The notes under the pieces: generated by a model
What the model was told of the DNA's origin: nothing
Seen by the model: only the letters and a program-made list of their open reading frames with translations
Database searches by the model: none
From: a virus
Strand: one strand, 5' to 3'
DNA length: 64,000 bases
Virus record (IMG/VR): IMGVR_UViG_3300004463_001172
Coordinates: 1 to 64,000 of that record
Part shown: piece by piece, positions 1-8,700 of the stretch
Numbering within the stretch: the first letter of the stretch is position 1
Layout: the number at the start of each line of letters is the position of its first letter
Made by a program: the position numbers and the translations under genes

Positions 1-570
1 ATGGCATATCAATCCCAGAAATACCGACTTACCGGCGTGGCACCCATGATCCTTCACAATGGGCAAACACGCGACCCACTCAACGTATTTTCCAAAGCCT
101 TGAAGAAGGTCTCCGGCAAGCGCAACAAGACCGACGCTGACTACGAAGAGATGGCAAAGATTGAATTTTTTGCGTCGGTCTATCTCTCTGATGGGAAAGT
201 CTGTCTGCCTGGAGAAAACCTGGAGCGTATGCTCCTTGATGCCGCTCGTAAGATGAAGCTTGGAAAACAGGTTCAGGCTGGTGTGTTTTGTCCTGGAGTT
301 GCATTTATCGAGTATGATGGTCCTCAGACGGTTGAGGATCTGTGGGAAGATGAGCGGTTTCGCTTTACACATGCTGTGAAAGTGAATGGTTCTGCGATCA
401 TGCGAACCCGTGCTCGGTTTGATCAGTGGTCTTTTGTGATGGAGGTCCGATATGACCCGGAGATGATTGACCTTGGGCAACTGCACCAGATTATGACCAT
501 TGCTGCTGATGCGATTGGGTGTGGGGAGTGGCGACCGAAGTTTGGGCGCTTCGAGGTTCAACCGCTGTAA
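1..570 (+). CDS. Conserved phage protein of unknown function
   Basis: A 189-residue soluble protein with ATG at the first base of the window, so its upstream signals are out of view and an earlier start cannot be excluded. Visible features are an N-terminal Met-His/Leu-His-Asn-Gly motif followed by Asp-Pro-Leu, a central Arg-Thr-Arg-x-x-Phe-x-x-Trp motif (about residues 136-143), and a C-terminal glycine-rich segment ending in Arg-Pro-Lys-Phe-Gly-Arg-Phe. The layout is familiar from uncharacterised phage proteins. The glycine-rich C-terminus is loosely reminiscent of RAMP/ferredoxin-like folds, which is inference only. It is convergent with the minus-strand genes, and its stop codon is followed after 3 nt by a pentamer-phased array. 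Confidence 0.85.
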   Translation: MAYQSQKYRLTGVAPMILHNGQTRDPLNVFSKALKKVSGKRNKTDADYEEMAKIEFFASVYLSDGKVCLPGENLERMLLDAARKMKLGKQVQAGVFCPGVAFIEYDGPQTVEDLWEDERFRFTHAVKVNGSAIMRTRARFDQWSFVMEVRYDPEMIDLGQLHQIMTIAADAIGCGEWRPKFGRFEVQPL

Positions 571-573
571 CAG

Positions 574-682
574 GGCTTGGCATGGCACGGATCGCCTGGG
601 CAGGGATCGGAGCGGCGCGGACTGGCTTAGCGGTGACCGGCACGGCCTGACTCGACGCGACAGGGATTGGCTTGGCATGGGT
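574..682 (+). repeat. Pentamer-phased GGCNN array, block A
   Basis: Starting 3 nt after the stop codon of the 1-570 gene, 22 successive 5-nt units stay in exact phase, most of the form GGCNN or GGANN (GGCTT GGCAT GGCAC, then GGATC and so on). Units vary in positions 3-5, so this is not a simple microsatellite. The array ends in GGCATGGGTTT, as does block B. No open reading frame explains the period. The sense strand is that of the upstream gene, so it would lie in its 3' untranslated RNA. Confidence 0.85.
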
Positions 683-717
683 TTTTCTTGCCGTCTTAAT
701 TGATTAATATTTAACAT

Positions 718-812
718 GGCGTGGCATGGATAAGAAGTGACTGGACCGGCAAGGCATCCAAGGGCATGGCAGTGAACGGCATTGCATGGCACGTCACGGA
801 ATGGCATGGGTT
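718..812 (+). repeat. Pentamer-phased GGCNN array, block B
   Basis: A second array of 19 pentamers in strict 5-nt register (GGCGT GGCAT GGATA and so on) is separated from block A by a 35-nt AT-rich spacer. It ends in the same GGCATGGGTTT string as block A. It finishes 2 nt before the stop codon of the convergent minus-strand gene at 815-958. Confidence 0.85.
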
Positions 813-814
813 TC

Positions 815-958
815 CTACCGTAAGAGAAGTAGCACTAGTGCAATAATCACGAGCAATCCAAGTAATCCACTGGGGCCATACCCATATTTATGTAGGCCCC
901 AGTGAGGGGCAGACCCAAACATGAGTAGTATTAAGATGATTAAGGCGACGAGTAACAT
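815..958 (-). CDS. Small hydrophobic membrane protein, DUF3309-like
   Basis: A 47-residue protein with two hydrophobic segments separated by a Trp/Tyr/Gly-rich linker (His-Trp-Gly...Tyr-Gly-Tyr-Gly-Pro-Ser-Gly). This matches my memory of the DUF3309 family of short membrane proteins. The ATG at 958 is chosen because AGGAG lies just upstream; longer in-frame starts lack such a site. It is the last gene of the minus-strand run and converges on the pentamer arrays. A holin-like role is possible but not shown. Confidence 0.75.
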   Translation of the reverse strand: MLLVALIILILLMFGSAPHWGLHKYGYGPSGLLGLLVIIALVLLLLR

Positions 959-966
959 CGTGTCTC

Positions 967-1140
967 CTACGCTATTGTCTCTCGTTTGGCGTCGACTTGC
1001 TCTTCTAGCGCTTGCTGAGACGCGCCCCGCAGCCCCTTCCAATTGATCTCTGCGCCTCGGCCTTCGCGAATGGCCTCAAGCACCCATGGCGCATTGGCTT
1101 GTACTAGCGCTAGTAATTGGATAATGAGTTGGATTTCCAC
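967..1140 (-). CDS. Small protein of unknown function
   Basis: A 57-residue product starting at GTG 1140 with GGAGGG 6 nt upstream, overlapping the 3' end of the lipoprotein gene by 31 bp. It has a mildly hydrophobic amphipathic N-terminus (Gln-Leu-Ile-Ile-Gln-Leu-Leu) and a charged C-terminus. The overlap suggests translational coupling. No family recognised. Confidence 0.6.
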   Translation of the reverse strand: MEIQLIIQLLALVQANAPWVLEAIREGRGAEINWKGLRGASQQALEEQVDAKRETIA

Positions 1141-1466
1141 GGTGGTCCCTCCACCTGCTCGGCAATGGTCATCAGGATACAGAGTTGGCGCTGCATGATG
1201 AGCGCCTGCGATAGGTCTGATTTCCCGGCTTCTGCTGCCGTCAGATAGGCATCCTGACTCTGCGCCCATCGCGCATAGGCCTTCCGTGCGATGTCCAAGT
1301 TTTCCGGCGGGAGTGTGCCCTGTTGCGCCGCGCCATAGATCGTGCGATAGAGGTGCTCGGCGGTCGTTTTACTCATCTGCGCATACTCCTGCCGCGCCTG
1401 CGGCCCTGAAGCCGCACAACCAATCACGAGGCCTACACTGAGGAGGATGAGTGCCATCCGTTTCAT
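1110..1466 (-). CDS. Putative lipoprotein
   Basis: A 118-residue protein with a lysine/arginine start, a hydrophobic stretch and a lipobox-like Val-Ile-Gly-Cys at about residues 14-17, which predicts lipid attachment at Cys17. The rest is helical and rich in Ala, Gln and Glu. Its place among small membrane genes at the end of the late operon would fit an outer-membrane spanin-like or envelope role. It is longer than typical o-spanins, so this is inference. Confidence 0.7.
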   Translation of the reverse strand: MKRMALILLSVGLVIGCAASGPQARQEYAQMSKTTAEHLYRTIYGAAQQGTLPPENLDIARKAYARWAQSQDAYLTAAEAGKSDLSQALIMQRQLCILMTIAEQVEGPPWKSNSLSNY

Positions 1467-1475
1467 AGAGAATCC

Positions 1476-1733
1476 CTAGTCCTCGCTGGCATCCAGTAAC
1501 GGGTTGGGTCCATGCTCCATGGGTGGCAAGGGCTGCGCCATCTGAGGAGCAGGATCACGGTCTGGGATCTGGCGGGGTTCGACCCGCGCATGTCCTTTAG
1601 CCTGGCCTTCGCGATAGGCGGCTTCTGTGCGCGACTCCTCGAAGATGGCTGCCCAGACCTCATCGCTGATGTCGAGGTACTCGACGCTCTCCCCGTACTT
1701 CGTCACCAGGTAGCAGCCATCGTCTGGACACAT
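1476..1733 (-). CDS. Hypothetical protein
   Basis: An 85-residue acidic protein. ATG 1733 is preferred because GGGAGAGG lies just upstream; a GTG at 1751 would add six residues without a better site. The C-terminal half is proline-rich with no hydrophobic segment. It ends 10 bp before the lipoprotein gene begins. No family recognised. Confidence 0.65.
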   Translation of the reverse strand: MCPDDGCYLVTKYGESVEYLDISDEVWAAIFEESRTEAAYREGQAKGHARVEPRQIPDRDPAPQMAQPLPPMEHGPNPLLDASED

Positions 1734-1747
1734 GGGGCCTCTCCCTT

Positions 1748-2479
1748 TCACTGAATTTTCATGATTAACACCACAATTCCACCTATCACCCCGACCGCAG
1801 AGATAATGCCGAACATCAGGGCAATCATGGCCCCCTGGCCGATGGTTCGCCCTTCGCCGCGATCCCCTCGGGTGCGCTCGCCAGTGATTTGTGGGAGCAA
1901 TTCCGCGCGCAGCGCCGCAATCGCGGCTTCCGACCGGAGGGCCACGGAATTAATGGCAGCTTCCAATCGGTCTTTCAAATCGGTGATTTTGCTATCTAAG
2001 GACTGACTGACCGTATGCCCCTGAAGCCCGAGCTGGTCGATTTGCTTGGCAAACGCCACCTCGGATTTTTCCACCGCTTCTTTGGCGGAACTGAGGGCCG
2101 CTGCCGTAGAGCGCATCTGCGCGGCGAGGGCGGTATCCAGGGCCGTTTTGGCGTCGTTGGACCCTTGCTCAAAGCGCTTATCGCGTTCGAGGAGCCGACC
2201 TTCCACGCTGTGAAACTTTTCCAGATACACCGCCGCCAGTGCCGCGAGCTTTTGATCGATCTCCGAGGGCAACCGCTCGGCTTGGCGTTGCAGCAGCTCC
2301 GTGGCTTTCTCCGTGCCATCCAGCTGCATGCTGATCTTGGCATCGAGTGCCTTGATCTGGCCCTCCAAGATTTCACGCAGGCCGGCAATTTCCCGCTGCA
2401 GCGACAGGGTGGTCAGCCGTGTCGGATCGGGCCGCGGGGTCCACTCCCCGTCGCGGTCTTCTGGCTGTTCCTCGCTCAT
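1748..2479 (-). CDS. Coiled-coil protein with C-terminal membrane anchor
   Basis: A 243-residue protein. Residues 20-190 are a long Ala/Glu/Lys/Gln-rich helical region with coiled-coil character, and the last 30 residues form a single hydrophobic membrane segment. The N-terminus contains an Asp-Pro-Thr-Arg-Leu-Thr-Thr motif that I have seen in similar anchored proteins near phage lysis genes. It overlaps the next gene upstream by 4 bp (ATGA). It may be a membrane-associated lysis or envelope factor; function unproven. Confidence 0.75.
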   Translation of the reverse strand: MSEEQPEDRDGEWTPRPDPTRLTTLSLQREIAGLREILEGQIKALDAKISMQLDGTEKATELLQRQAERLPSEIDQKLAALAAVYLEKFHSVEGRLLERDKRFEQGSNDAKTALDTALAAQMRSTAAALSSAKEAVEKSEVAFAKQIDQLGLQGHTVSQSLDSKITDLKDRLEAAINSVALRSEAAIAALRAELLPQITGERTRGDRGEGRTIGQGAMIALMFGIISAVGVIGGIVVLIMKIQ

Positions 2480-2823
2480 TCGGATGCGTCCTCATGGCCA
2501 GCGGTGATATGCTCACGGAAGATCCGCCAGCATTGCCAGCTACAGCCGAGGAGGCCCCAACCCCCGATATTGGTCAGCATAATGCGGGCGGGCACACTCA
2601 AGAGCACCTGGACCAGCAGGGAACTCTCGGCGGTGAGGCCACTGAGCACCAGGGCATTCCGCAGAAAGAGGATACCAATACTGACGTTCGTCAGCATGAG
2701 GCCGATCCAGGCCAGCCGCCAGTTGCGATACCGGCCGGCCGGCACGTACAACAGCCGGAGCGCAAAGAAGAGACTGCCGAGCATCCACAGGACTGGCCCC
2801 CAGGCCATGAGGATCCACATCAT
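2476..2823 (-). CDS. Multi-pass membrane protein
   Basis: About 115 residues with three to four hydrophobic segments separated by short Arg-rich loops. The ATG at 2823 overlaps the stop codon of the gene at 2820-3338 (ATGATG over TGA), which suggests translational coupling; a GTG at 2868 would extend it by 15 residues. It could be a holin-like protein, but no diagnostic motif is seen. Confidence 0.65.
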   Translation of the reverse strand: MMWILMAWGPVLWMLGSLFFALRLLYVPAGRYRNWRLAWIGLMLTNVSIGILFLRNALVLSGLTAESSLLVQVLLSVPARIMLTNIGGWGLLGCSWQCWRIFREHITAGHEDASE

Positions 2824-3338
2824 GGGTGCGTCCGTCCACAGAGGATTGCCCACCAGCGTCTCCACCACGGCTCGTCGACAACGGACGTGGTCTCCTGTTC
2901 GCGTTCCTGGCGTTGACGGCGCCGGACATGTCGACGGCCATCCAGCATGGCTAAATACAGCGTGGCCGCGAGGGCTTCAGAGAAGTCTTCGCGCCGCGAC
3001 CCGCGTTTGGCCCGTTCGTAAATGGCCCGAATGCCAGCCGTCAGTTCGACTAATTCGGCATCAGTGAGGCTGTCCGGATCCCGCCGATATTTCTCGATAT
3101 GGGCGTCGAGCCCCTCGGCATCGGTATCTTGATGAAACATGTCGGCCAGCCGCTTATCCATCACGGTCAGCAATGGATTGAGCCGGAGCTTGAGGAGTTC
3201 CACCTCATTCTTGAGCGCACTAAAGGCTTGCTGGCTGTCTTTCGTGCGGCCCTGCAGCCGCACCATTTCGGTGCGGATGGCGACGTAGAGGGCGACACTG
3301 ACGCCGAGCGGCGCGACATACCGGAGCCACTCATCCAT
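2820..3338 (-). CDS. Membrane-anchored protein with coiled coil
   Basis: A 172-residue protein with one hydrophobic segment at residues 6-22, a charged helical middle and an Arg-rich stretch followed by Trp-Trp-Arg-Arg-Trp-Trp near the C-terminus that could re-insert into membrane. GGAGGGG precedes the ATG. It overlaps its upstream neighbour by 8 bp. No family recognised. Confidence 0.65.
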   Translation of the reverse strand: MDEWLRYVAPLGVSVALYVAIRTEMVRLQGRTKDSQQAFSALKNEVELLKLRLNPLLTVMDKRLADMFHQDTDAEGLDAHIEKYRRDPDSLTDAELVELTAGIRAIYERAKRGSRREDFSEALAATLYLAMLDGRRHVRRRQRQEREQETTSVVDEPWWRRWWAILCGRTHP

Positions 3339-3762
3339 CCGTCCCCTCCAGCGGCTGTCCGGCTTGCGCCAGGCGGACTTCGAGACTCCACAGAGTCAAC
3401 AAGCGTGGGAAGGTGAGATCGGGGCGTTCATCACCGGCCAGTTGCAATTCGGTGCTGCGCTCGCGAATCAGGCGGTGTAACGTCTTGGCGTCCTCCAGGC
3501 TAATCACGTCGTCGGCCAGTTCTTGTAACAACCGGTCGAGATCATGATGCGTCGGCGCATGGAGCCGCCCGGCCAGACTATGTTCGATGACCCGCGAGAA
3601 TATGCGGATTTGATGTTCCAGTTGTTCGACTCGTGGGCCTATCTGCTGCTGTGCCTGGCGCGTGGGTGGACACCCACGCGCCAGGGTGAGGGTCATGGCC
3701 ACGGCACTCACCAGCAACGCGGCTAGTGCAATCAGTAGCCCAGGGATGTCCCACGGCATCAT
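3331..3762 (-). CDS. Membrane-anchored hypothetical protein
   Basis: A 143-residue protein with a single N-terminal hydrophobic segment (about residues 7-28) followed by a charged, leucine-rich helical domain. It is the first of a run of overlapping small membrane genes read toward position 815, which suggests one functional group. No family recognised. Confidence 0.65.
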   Translation of the reverse strand: MMPWDIPGLLIALAALLVSAVAMTLTLARGCPPTRQAQQQIGPRVEQLEHQIRIFSRVIEHSLAGRLHAPTHHDLDRLLQELADDVISLEDAKTLHRLIRERSTELQLAGDERPDLTFPRLLTLWSLEVRLAQAGQPLEGTDG

Positions 3763-3784
3763 GATCGTTTGATTCCCTCTACGC

Positions 3785-3837
3785 TTATTGCACCCTCTAC
3801 CTGCGTGTGCCCTTGTCGTGCCATGCGGCTTAATGCC
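3785..3837 (-). repeat. Possible decayed pentamer-phased array, block D
   Basis: On the minus strand, directly after the TAA of the 1047-residue gene, the sequence reads GGCAT TAAGC CGCAT GGCAC GACAA GGGCA in 5-nt register. Only some units keep the GG start. Position and orientation (just after a stop codon, on the sense strand) match block A. The match is weak and may be chance. Confidence 0.3.
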
Positions 3838-6800
3838 TTAGTATCCACCCGGCAGTGTGGCATCGACTACGCCTAACCTGTTGGCAAAGCCTACGCAGGA
3901 ATTGGCGGGTGTGTCATTCAGGCCGGCCACGATCGCGCCGCAACCCCGGAAATATCGCTGAAAACTGGTGCCAGAATAGCCGCTGGGTGGTGTGGTGACC
4001 CACAGTTTCGTGGTGGTCAAGACGCCGTTCTGATACGCGAATATAATCTCTGCGCCCGTGGTGAGCCCGGTCCAGACGGTCTTCGCGCCAATCGACGGAT
4101 TGGTGGTCACGACGTTGGTACAGTTGCCACACACGCCCCCCATGGCAGAGCTATAGTTGGTGCCATTACCGAAGATGCGCAAGCCATCTAAGCTCCAGAC
4201 ATCAGCGGTGATGCCGAGCGCCGTCCCAGGATTATTGACGAGGAGAATATCTTCGCCAAACCAACTAAAGAACGCCGAATCGGGCATCACCGAGGGTTTT
4301 TTGGTGTATAAGGCGGTTTTCCCTAAACCGGCCCCAATGATAGTACTCCGCCGCACCAGCGTATTTTCGTTGGCTGAATATTGCAGGCCCGCTGCCCCGC
4401 CGGGGGTGGTTGAGAGTCCTACCACGAGCATATGGTCGATGGTATTATCTAGCGGTCGAGAGCCTGGATCACTTTCATTGGTGGGATTCGCAGGGTGAAT
4501 ACTCATACCAATCAAGGTGTCATAGGCGATATTGCCTAACCAATGGTTATCGTGGCAATGTTTCCCGCTCGTGCGGGTATAGGAGGCACAGCTAAACCCG
4601 GTCGCATTGGTTGGATTCGCCCAGATATGATCCGCGATATTGTTTTCTACGATCCAATTCGCGGCGGGATAGAGCGCATAGGCGGTGTGGCCAACTCCAC
4701 TGGCGCAGTTATCTTCTTTTCCAGAGGAGCTACGATCATGGGCGTAATTCCGCCGCATGATCCCTCCGCTGTTGTATTTCACCACTGGATGGTCGCGTAA
4801 GCTGCCGTAAAACTCATTCTCTTCAATCAGCGCGTTGTCGCTATTATCCCGAATGGCCAACGGCGCACTGGTGCAATCAGAATCGCCCGGCACGGCGAGA
4901 AAAATATTGCGGCGCACCGTCGTATTTGGAGAGTATTTAATGTCTGTGTTGTATCCGGTGGTGCCAATGATATCATCATCGCCACTGAGCGATGTGCGGG
5001 CCCAGACAATGCCCTCAATTTTCCAGTTCGAGCAATTCCAGAGCTTCAGCGCGTTTTTCCCAACACCCGTTGCATTGACCCGTGCTGCCCGCTCGTTCTT
5101 GGCTTTAAGGACAACGGGCTGTGCGGCCGTGCCATTCGTATAGCCTGTCGTACAGTCGATGTTGGGTAAGCCGGTGGTGGCGTCGGTATAGACACCATCC
5201 GCGAGTTGCACCGTATAGCCTTTGAGCGCCTTCTTCAGCGTATAGGCAAAGGTCTTACAGGGGGTGCCTTCCGTTTGACAGTTATTGGCCGAGCCATCCG
5301 ATCCGCTGGGGCTCATATAGAGGGTTGTCCCCGCCGCAGGGGTACTGGTGGCCTGTGCAGCGGAGGCACTGTCGCCACTGAGCCCGGCTTGATCGATGCC
5401 CCGCATGCGCACGTTATAGGTGGTCGCTGGGGTGAGGCCACTCAAGCCGATGTTACACACGCCGCCGGTCGCGACCGTCACGCTGCTACAGGACACCCCA
5501 GACGCCCCGCAGACAAACGCCGCGCCCACGGTGCCTGTGCTATAGCCCGCTTGGCACTGACAGGGCGGTGAGCCGGTTTCGGTGCAGGTGGAGGAGGCCG
5601 AGAACCCACCCGTGGTGATGTTGGTAAAGCTCACGGTCCCCATGACTGGCGCAGTGGTATCGGCTGGGGTCGACATGATGGTGGAGGAAATCTTCGCAAT
5701 GCCAGCATTGGCGATGCTGAGGCTGGCACCTCGAAAATACTGATAGGTGGCTGAACTCCCAGTGACTTGCTCCTGAATCAGCCCGTTAAAGAGGATATAG
5801 GTATCGGGGACTAAGGTTTCTGTGGGCTCAATAAAGCCTTCAATGACCAGGTTATTGGCGCTGTAAATCGCCGTGCAGCGCCCGCTCCCAGCGAAGTCGT
5901 AGGCTTTATCCGACACGCCACTCGGATAATTGGCATCCCAGACAAACCCCCCATTATCACAACTGAATTTGTAGGTGCTGGCGTCGAGCACTTTATTCAA
6001 ATTTACGAAGCGGAACAACATCTCCACCCGATTGCCCACGAGCGAGCCATCATCGCCGGTGTTCGTGGTGGGCGCTAAACTGGCGAGCGTGACGCCGGTT
6101 TTAAAGTAAATCCGATTCGTACTATCCTTCCAGGCCATGCGCGTGACCCATATGCCCGTGGGTGGCACCGCGCTGGTGTTGCCCGTCATGGCGATAGCGT
6201 TGGCCTGAGTCCAATAGGCATCTGAGATGCCATCGGCATTGGGACTGTTGGCGCCAAACTCTTTGACGAGATAATCTTCGGTGATGCCCCCGCCGCCAGA
6301 GGGACACTGTGGGACGGCGGTGGATGAGGTGTGGAAGAACAAGCAATCGATGCGTAGCCCGGCTTTCGCGACCAAATGGAGTTGATCGCCGGTGGCGACG
6401 ACAAATGCCGTCTGCGGTGTGCCATTGAGCCCGTTTTTGGCATTCTCCAGCGTGCCAGCCCGCCCCAAGGGGAGCCAAGTCCAGCCACTGGTGGGCAGCC
6501 CCGAGTTGAGCGTGTTTAACTCGCGGTTATCGGGGGGATTTTTAAAGGGGGTCGTGCCAATCGTGGTCCACAGGCCGGCCGCGCTACTGGTGGGAATATC
6601 GACTAAGGCCCAGCCGTAGTAGGTGCCGGCGGTGAGCCCCGCTTGCGCGATCTCGCCAGCAAAGGGATTGCCGCCAATGGCAATGCGGACAAAGGCGGAG
6701 CCATTCGCCGTAGTGTCGGTGACTTGTTCCCACTCCCCACTCCTGAGCAGATTTTCGGCTTGGGCGGCAAAGCCTCCACCGGCGGCGGCAAAGGCGGGTC

Positions 6801-6981
6801 CGGCACCGCAGTTGATGCTCCCCACGGCATCAGTGGCATCGACTAAGGTGTTGAGATTGTTATCGGCGAGATCAGCGCAGACGACGGCGCCGGTGGGGCC
6901 TTCGGGTTGTGGGGTGCGGGCATCCGTGGTGAGGCTGAGCAGACTCAAGAGGAGTCCTAGGAGCAGATACCGATACGTCAT
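3838..6981 (-). CDS. Secreted multidomain beta-helix protein (carbohydrate-active or spike-like)
   Basis: A 1047-residue protein with a clear Sec-type signal sequence (Arg, then Leu-rich core, cleavage near Ala21). Residues about 230-440 look like a carbohydrate-binding beta-sandwich (inference). Residues about 445-550 form a fibronectin III-like module rich in Cys. Residues from about 555 begin Tyr-Met-Ser-Pro-Ser-Gly-Ser-Asp-Gly and continue as a right-handed parallel beta-helix with repeated Asn/Ile/Val rungs, as in pectate-lyase-like and phage depolymerase proteins. AGAGGAG precedes the ATG. It is the most distal of a block of exported proteins. Enzymatic activity is not shown by any catalytic motif I can assign. 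Confidence 0.8.
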   Translation of the reverse strand: MTYRYLLLGLLLSLLSLTTDARTPQPEGPTGAVVCADLADNNLNTLVDATDAVGSINCGAGPAFAAAGGGFAAQAENLLRSGEWEQVTDTTANGSAFVRIAIGGNPFAGEIAQAGLTAGTYYGWALVDIPTSSAAGLWTTIGTTPFKNPPDNRELNTLNSGLPTSGWTWLPLGRAGTLENAKNGLNGTPQTAFVVATGDQLHLVAKAGLRIDCLFFHTSSTAVPQCPSGGGGITEDYLVKEFGANSPNADGISDAYWTQANAIAMTGNTSAVPPTGIWVTRMAWKDSTNRIYFKTGVTLASLAPTTNTGDDGSLVGNRVEMLFRFVNLNKVLDASTYKFSCDNGGFVWDANYPSGVSDKAYDFAGSGRCTAIYSANNLVIEGFIEPTETLVPDTYILFNGLIQEQVTGSSATYQYFRGASLSIANAGIAKISSTIMSTPADTTAPVMGTVSFTNITTGGFSASSTCTETGSPPCQCQAGYSTGTVGAAFVCGASGVSCSSVTVATGGVCNIGLSGLTPATTYNVRMRGIDQAGLSGDSASAAQATSTPAAGTTLYMSPSGSDGSANNCQTEGTPCKTFAYTLKKALKGYTVQLADGVYTDATTGLPNIDCTTGYTNGTAAQPVVLKAKNERAARVNATGVGKNALKLWNCSNWKIEGIVWARTSLSGDDDIIGTTGYNTDIKYSPNTTVRRNIFLAVPGDSDCTSAPLAIRDNSDNALIEENEFYGSLRDHPVVKYNSGGIMRRNYAHDRSSSGKEDNCASGVGHTAYALYPAANWIVENNIADHIWANPTNATGFSCASYTRTSGKHCHDNHWLGNIAYDTLIGMSIHPANPTNESDPGSRPLDNTIDHMLVVGLSTTPGGAAGLQYSANENTLVRRSTIIGAGLGKTALYTKKPSVMPDSAFFSWFGEDILLVNNPGTALGITADVWSLDGLRIFGNGTNYSSAMGGVCGNCTNVVTTNPSIGAKTVWTGLTTGAEIIFAYQNGVLTTTKLWVTTPPSGYSGTSFQRYFRGCGAIVAGLNDTPANSCVGFANRLGVVDATLPGGY

Positions 6982-7012
6982 AATGACTCCTCTGCTGGCT
7001 CGGCCAGCGGGC

Positions 7013-7606
7013 TTACCAGCCCTGAGCAGTTTTCAGGGTCTGCGCGTCAGCCCAGAGTTGGGCCGTTTCATCGGACAGTGTGTCCAAGGCGATCTCACTA
7101 ATCGTGATGGTCGCCAAGGCGGCTCGCGCGGCCACACAATGGGCGCTATTGTTACTCTCGGGGCAGCGGGTCGCCGCTTGCCCATTCATCCGACTGGTGG
7201 AGGGTACCGAGCCGACGGCTAGCAGCCCTGCACTCGCCACTTCGTCAATACGCTGGACCAGATCGGCCCAACTATTCACCTGCCAGCACTCCGTTTGCAG
7301 CGTCGAGGTACTGGAGAACCACACCAAGTCCGTGCGGGTCGCCATCCCCGTACCATCGACCGCGACGGTGCCAGGACTGGTAATGCGCGTCCAGGCGGCT
7401 TGTCCAGCCGTACAACCGCTGGGAACCGGCCAGACGATGGCGCTGGCGGCTTCGGCAATGGTCACAACATCGTAGTCCGCCACGGCGGCTATGGCGCTCT
7501 CACTCACGCCTGAGACGCGCCCGCCTGTGGTGACATATTGAATCGAGGCGGCGGTGGCCGGCGTGAGGCTCACGAGTAGGAGCAGGAGACTCCACCCCCA
7601 GGACAT
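7013..7606 (-). CDS. Secreted protein of unknown function
   Basis: A 197-residue protein starting at ATG 7606, which overlaps the TAA of the preceding gene (TAATG) and has GGAGG upstream; an in-frame start at 7633 is less likely. A signal peptide is obvious (Leu-rich core, Ala-Thr-Ala cleavage region). The mature part has four cysteines that could form disulphides. Tightly coupled to the 361-residue secreted protein gene. Confidence 0.7.
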   Translation of the reverse strand: MSWGWSLLLLLVSLTPATAASIQYVTTGGRVSGVSESAIAAVADYDVVTIAEAASAIVWPVPSGCTAGQAAWTRITSPGTVAVDGTGMATRTDLVWFSSTSTLQTECWQVNSWADLVQRIDEVASAGLLAVGSVPSTSRMNGQAATRCPESNNSAHCVAARAALATITISEIALDTLSDETAQLWADAQTLKTAQGW

Positions 7607-8691
7607 TACGGCACCTCCATTTCCACAGCGCATTGATGGTCATGGGCGGCGGTCGCCGCGGTGATATTCAACTCAACACTGAATTTGACGCCTGCGGCAA
7701 TCGCTTGCGATTGGCCGGTGAGACTACAGGTGAGGGCTGAGGCCCCGGCAATTGGACAGGTGATCGGCGTGCTCACTGCATTGATGCGCACGGTATAGGT
7801 ATTCGTCACGCCGGCCCCTGGGGGGATATCGGTTTCACAATACAGCGCCGTCAGGGTGCCGGCCCGCCCCGCCTTGATCACCGTGCCATCGTTGATCGTC
7901 TCCGGGTTGGCCGTGCCGCAAGCGTTGGAGAGGACCGCACTGCGCAAATAGCGCAGGCCAGTCGTGGTGGTATTGATGCAGCCAAAATTAAAATTCAGGA
8001 CTTTTGCCCCACCGGCAATTAGATCTGTGCCATTACTGGTGAGGGTCGAGCGGATCGGCCCCAGCGGCACGCGCTCCCAGGTACTGGCCCCTCGGCGAAT
8101 CACATCGCCCCGCGCCTGGCTGGTGAAAAAGAGATTCGGTGTGACCGTGGCCACAGGCATGGTGCCCCCCACGGTCATACGCACGCCATCGCCGGTGGGG
8201 TAGGATTGGGTGCAATCTTGGCCCGCAATACAGGTGCGGGCATTGCCCTGCCCATCAGTGAGCTGGTCAAATTTCGCCACATAGGGCTCCACCAGAATAT
8301 TGCTCCCAACGCCCCCAGGGCAAAAGCCCGCGCGGTATTTCTCATTCGTTTGCGAGGTATCGATCCAGATATGGTTAGTGCCACGACACGCTCCTACGGG
8401 CGCGACGGTGGAAAACTCTTCGGGGTCGGGCATCAGATTGCCGATGAGCTTGTCCGTGCCGGGATCAATGACTTGCTCACCCGTAATGCAGGAGGTCCAC
8501 GAGCCCAGGGTGCCCCCAACCGAAATGCCCCAGTCAATTAGGTCGGGATTGGTGCTACAGTCGGGCTCGCCTTCGGCTTCCGTCCAAAATTTCGGCATCA
8601 ATGAGGCCCGCTCACGCTTCCAGCCACTGACGGCCCCGAAGCTGAGGCTGGGGAGGATGAGGATCAGGACGATTAACCATCGTGTGCGCAC
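7606..8691 (-). CDS. Secreted structural-type protein
   Basis: A 361-residue protein with a strong N-terminal signal sequence (Ile/Leu/Val-rich core, cleavage near Phe-Gly-Ala). The mature part is beta-rich with many Thr, Gly and Asn and about twelve cysteines, consistent with a disulphide-stabilised exported fibre-like protein. No catalytic motif seen. Part of the signal-peptide block between 3.8 and 18.2 kb. Confidence 0.7.
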   Translation of the reverse strand: MRTRWLIVLILILPSLSFGAVSGWKRERASLMPKFWTEAEGEPDCSTNPDLIDWGISVGGTLGSWTSCITGEQVIDPGTDKLIGNLMPDPEEFSTVAPVGACRGTNHIWIDTSQTNEKYRAGFCPGGVGSNILVEPYVAKFDQLTDGQGNARTCIAGQDCTQSYPTGDGVRMTVGGTMPVATVTPNLFFTSQARGDVIRRGASTWERVPLGPIRSTLTSNGTDLIAGGAKVLNFNFGCINTTTTGLRYLRSAVLSNACGTANPETINDGTVIKAGRAGTLTALYCETDIPPGAGVTNTYTVRINAVSTPITCPIAGASALTCSLTGQSQAIAAGVKFSVELNITAATAAHDHQCAVEMEVP

Positions 8692-8700
8692 AGCGTCTCC

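Noticed and set aside
2015-3067. 350-residue plus-strand open frame
   Set aside because: Spans three overlapping minus-strand genes with better starts and coupling; composition is shadow-like.
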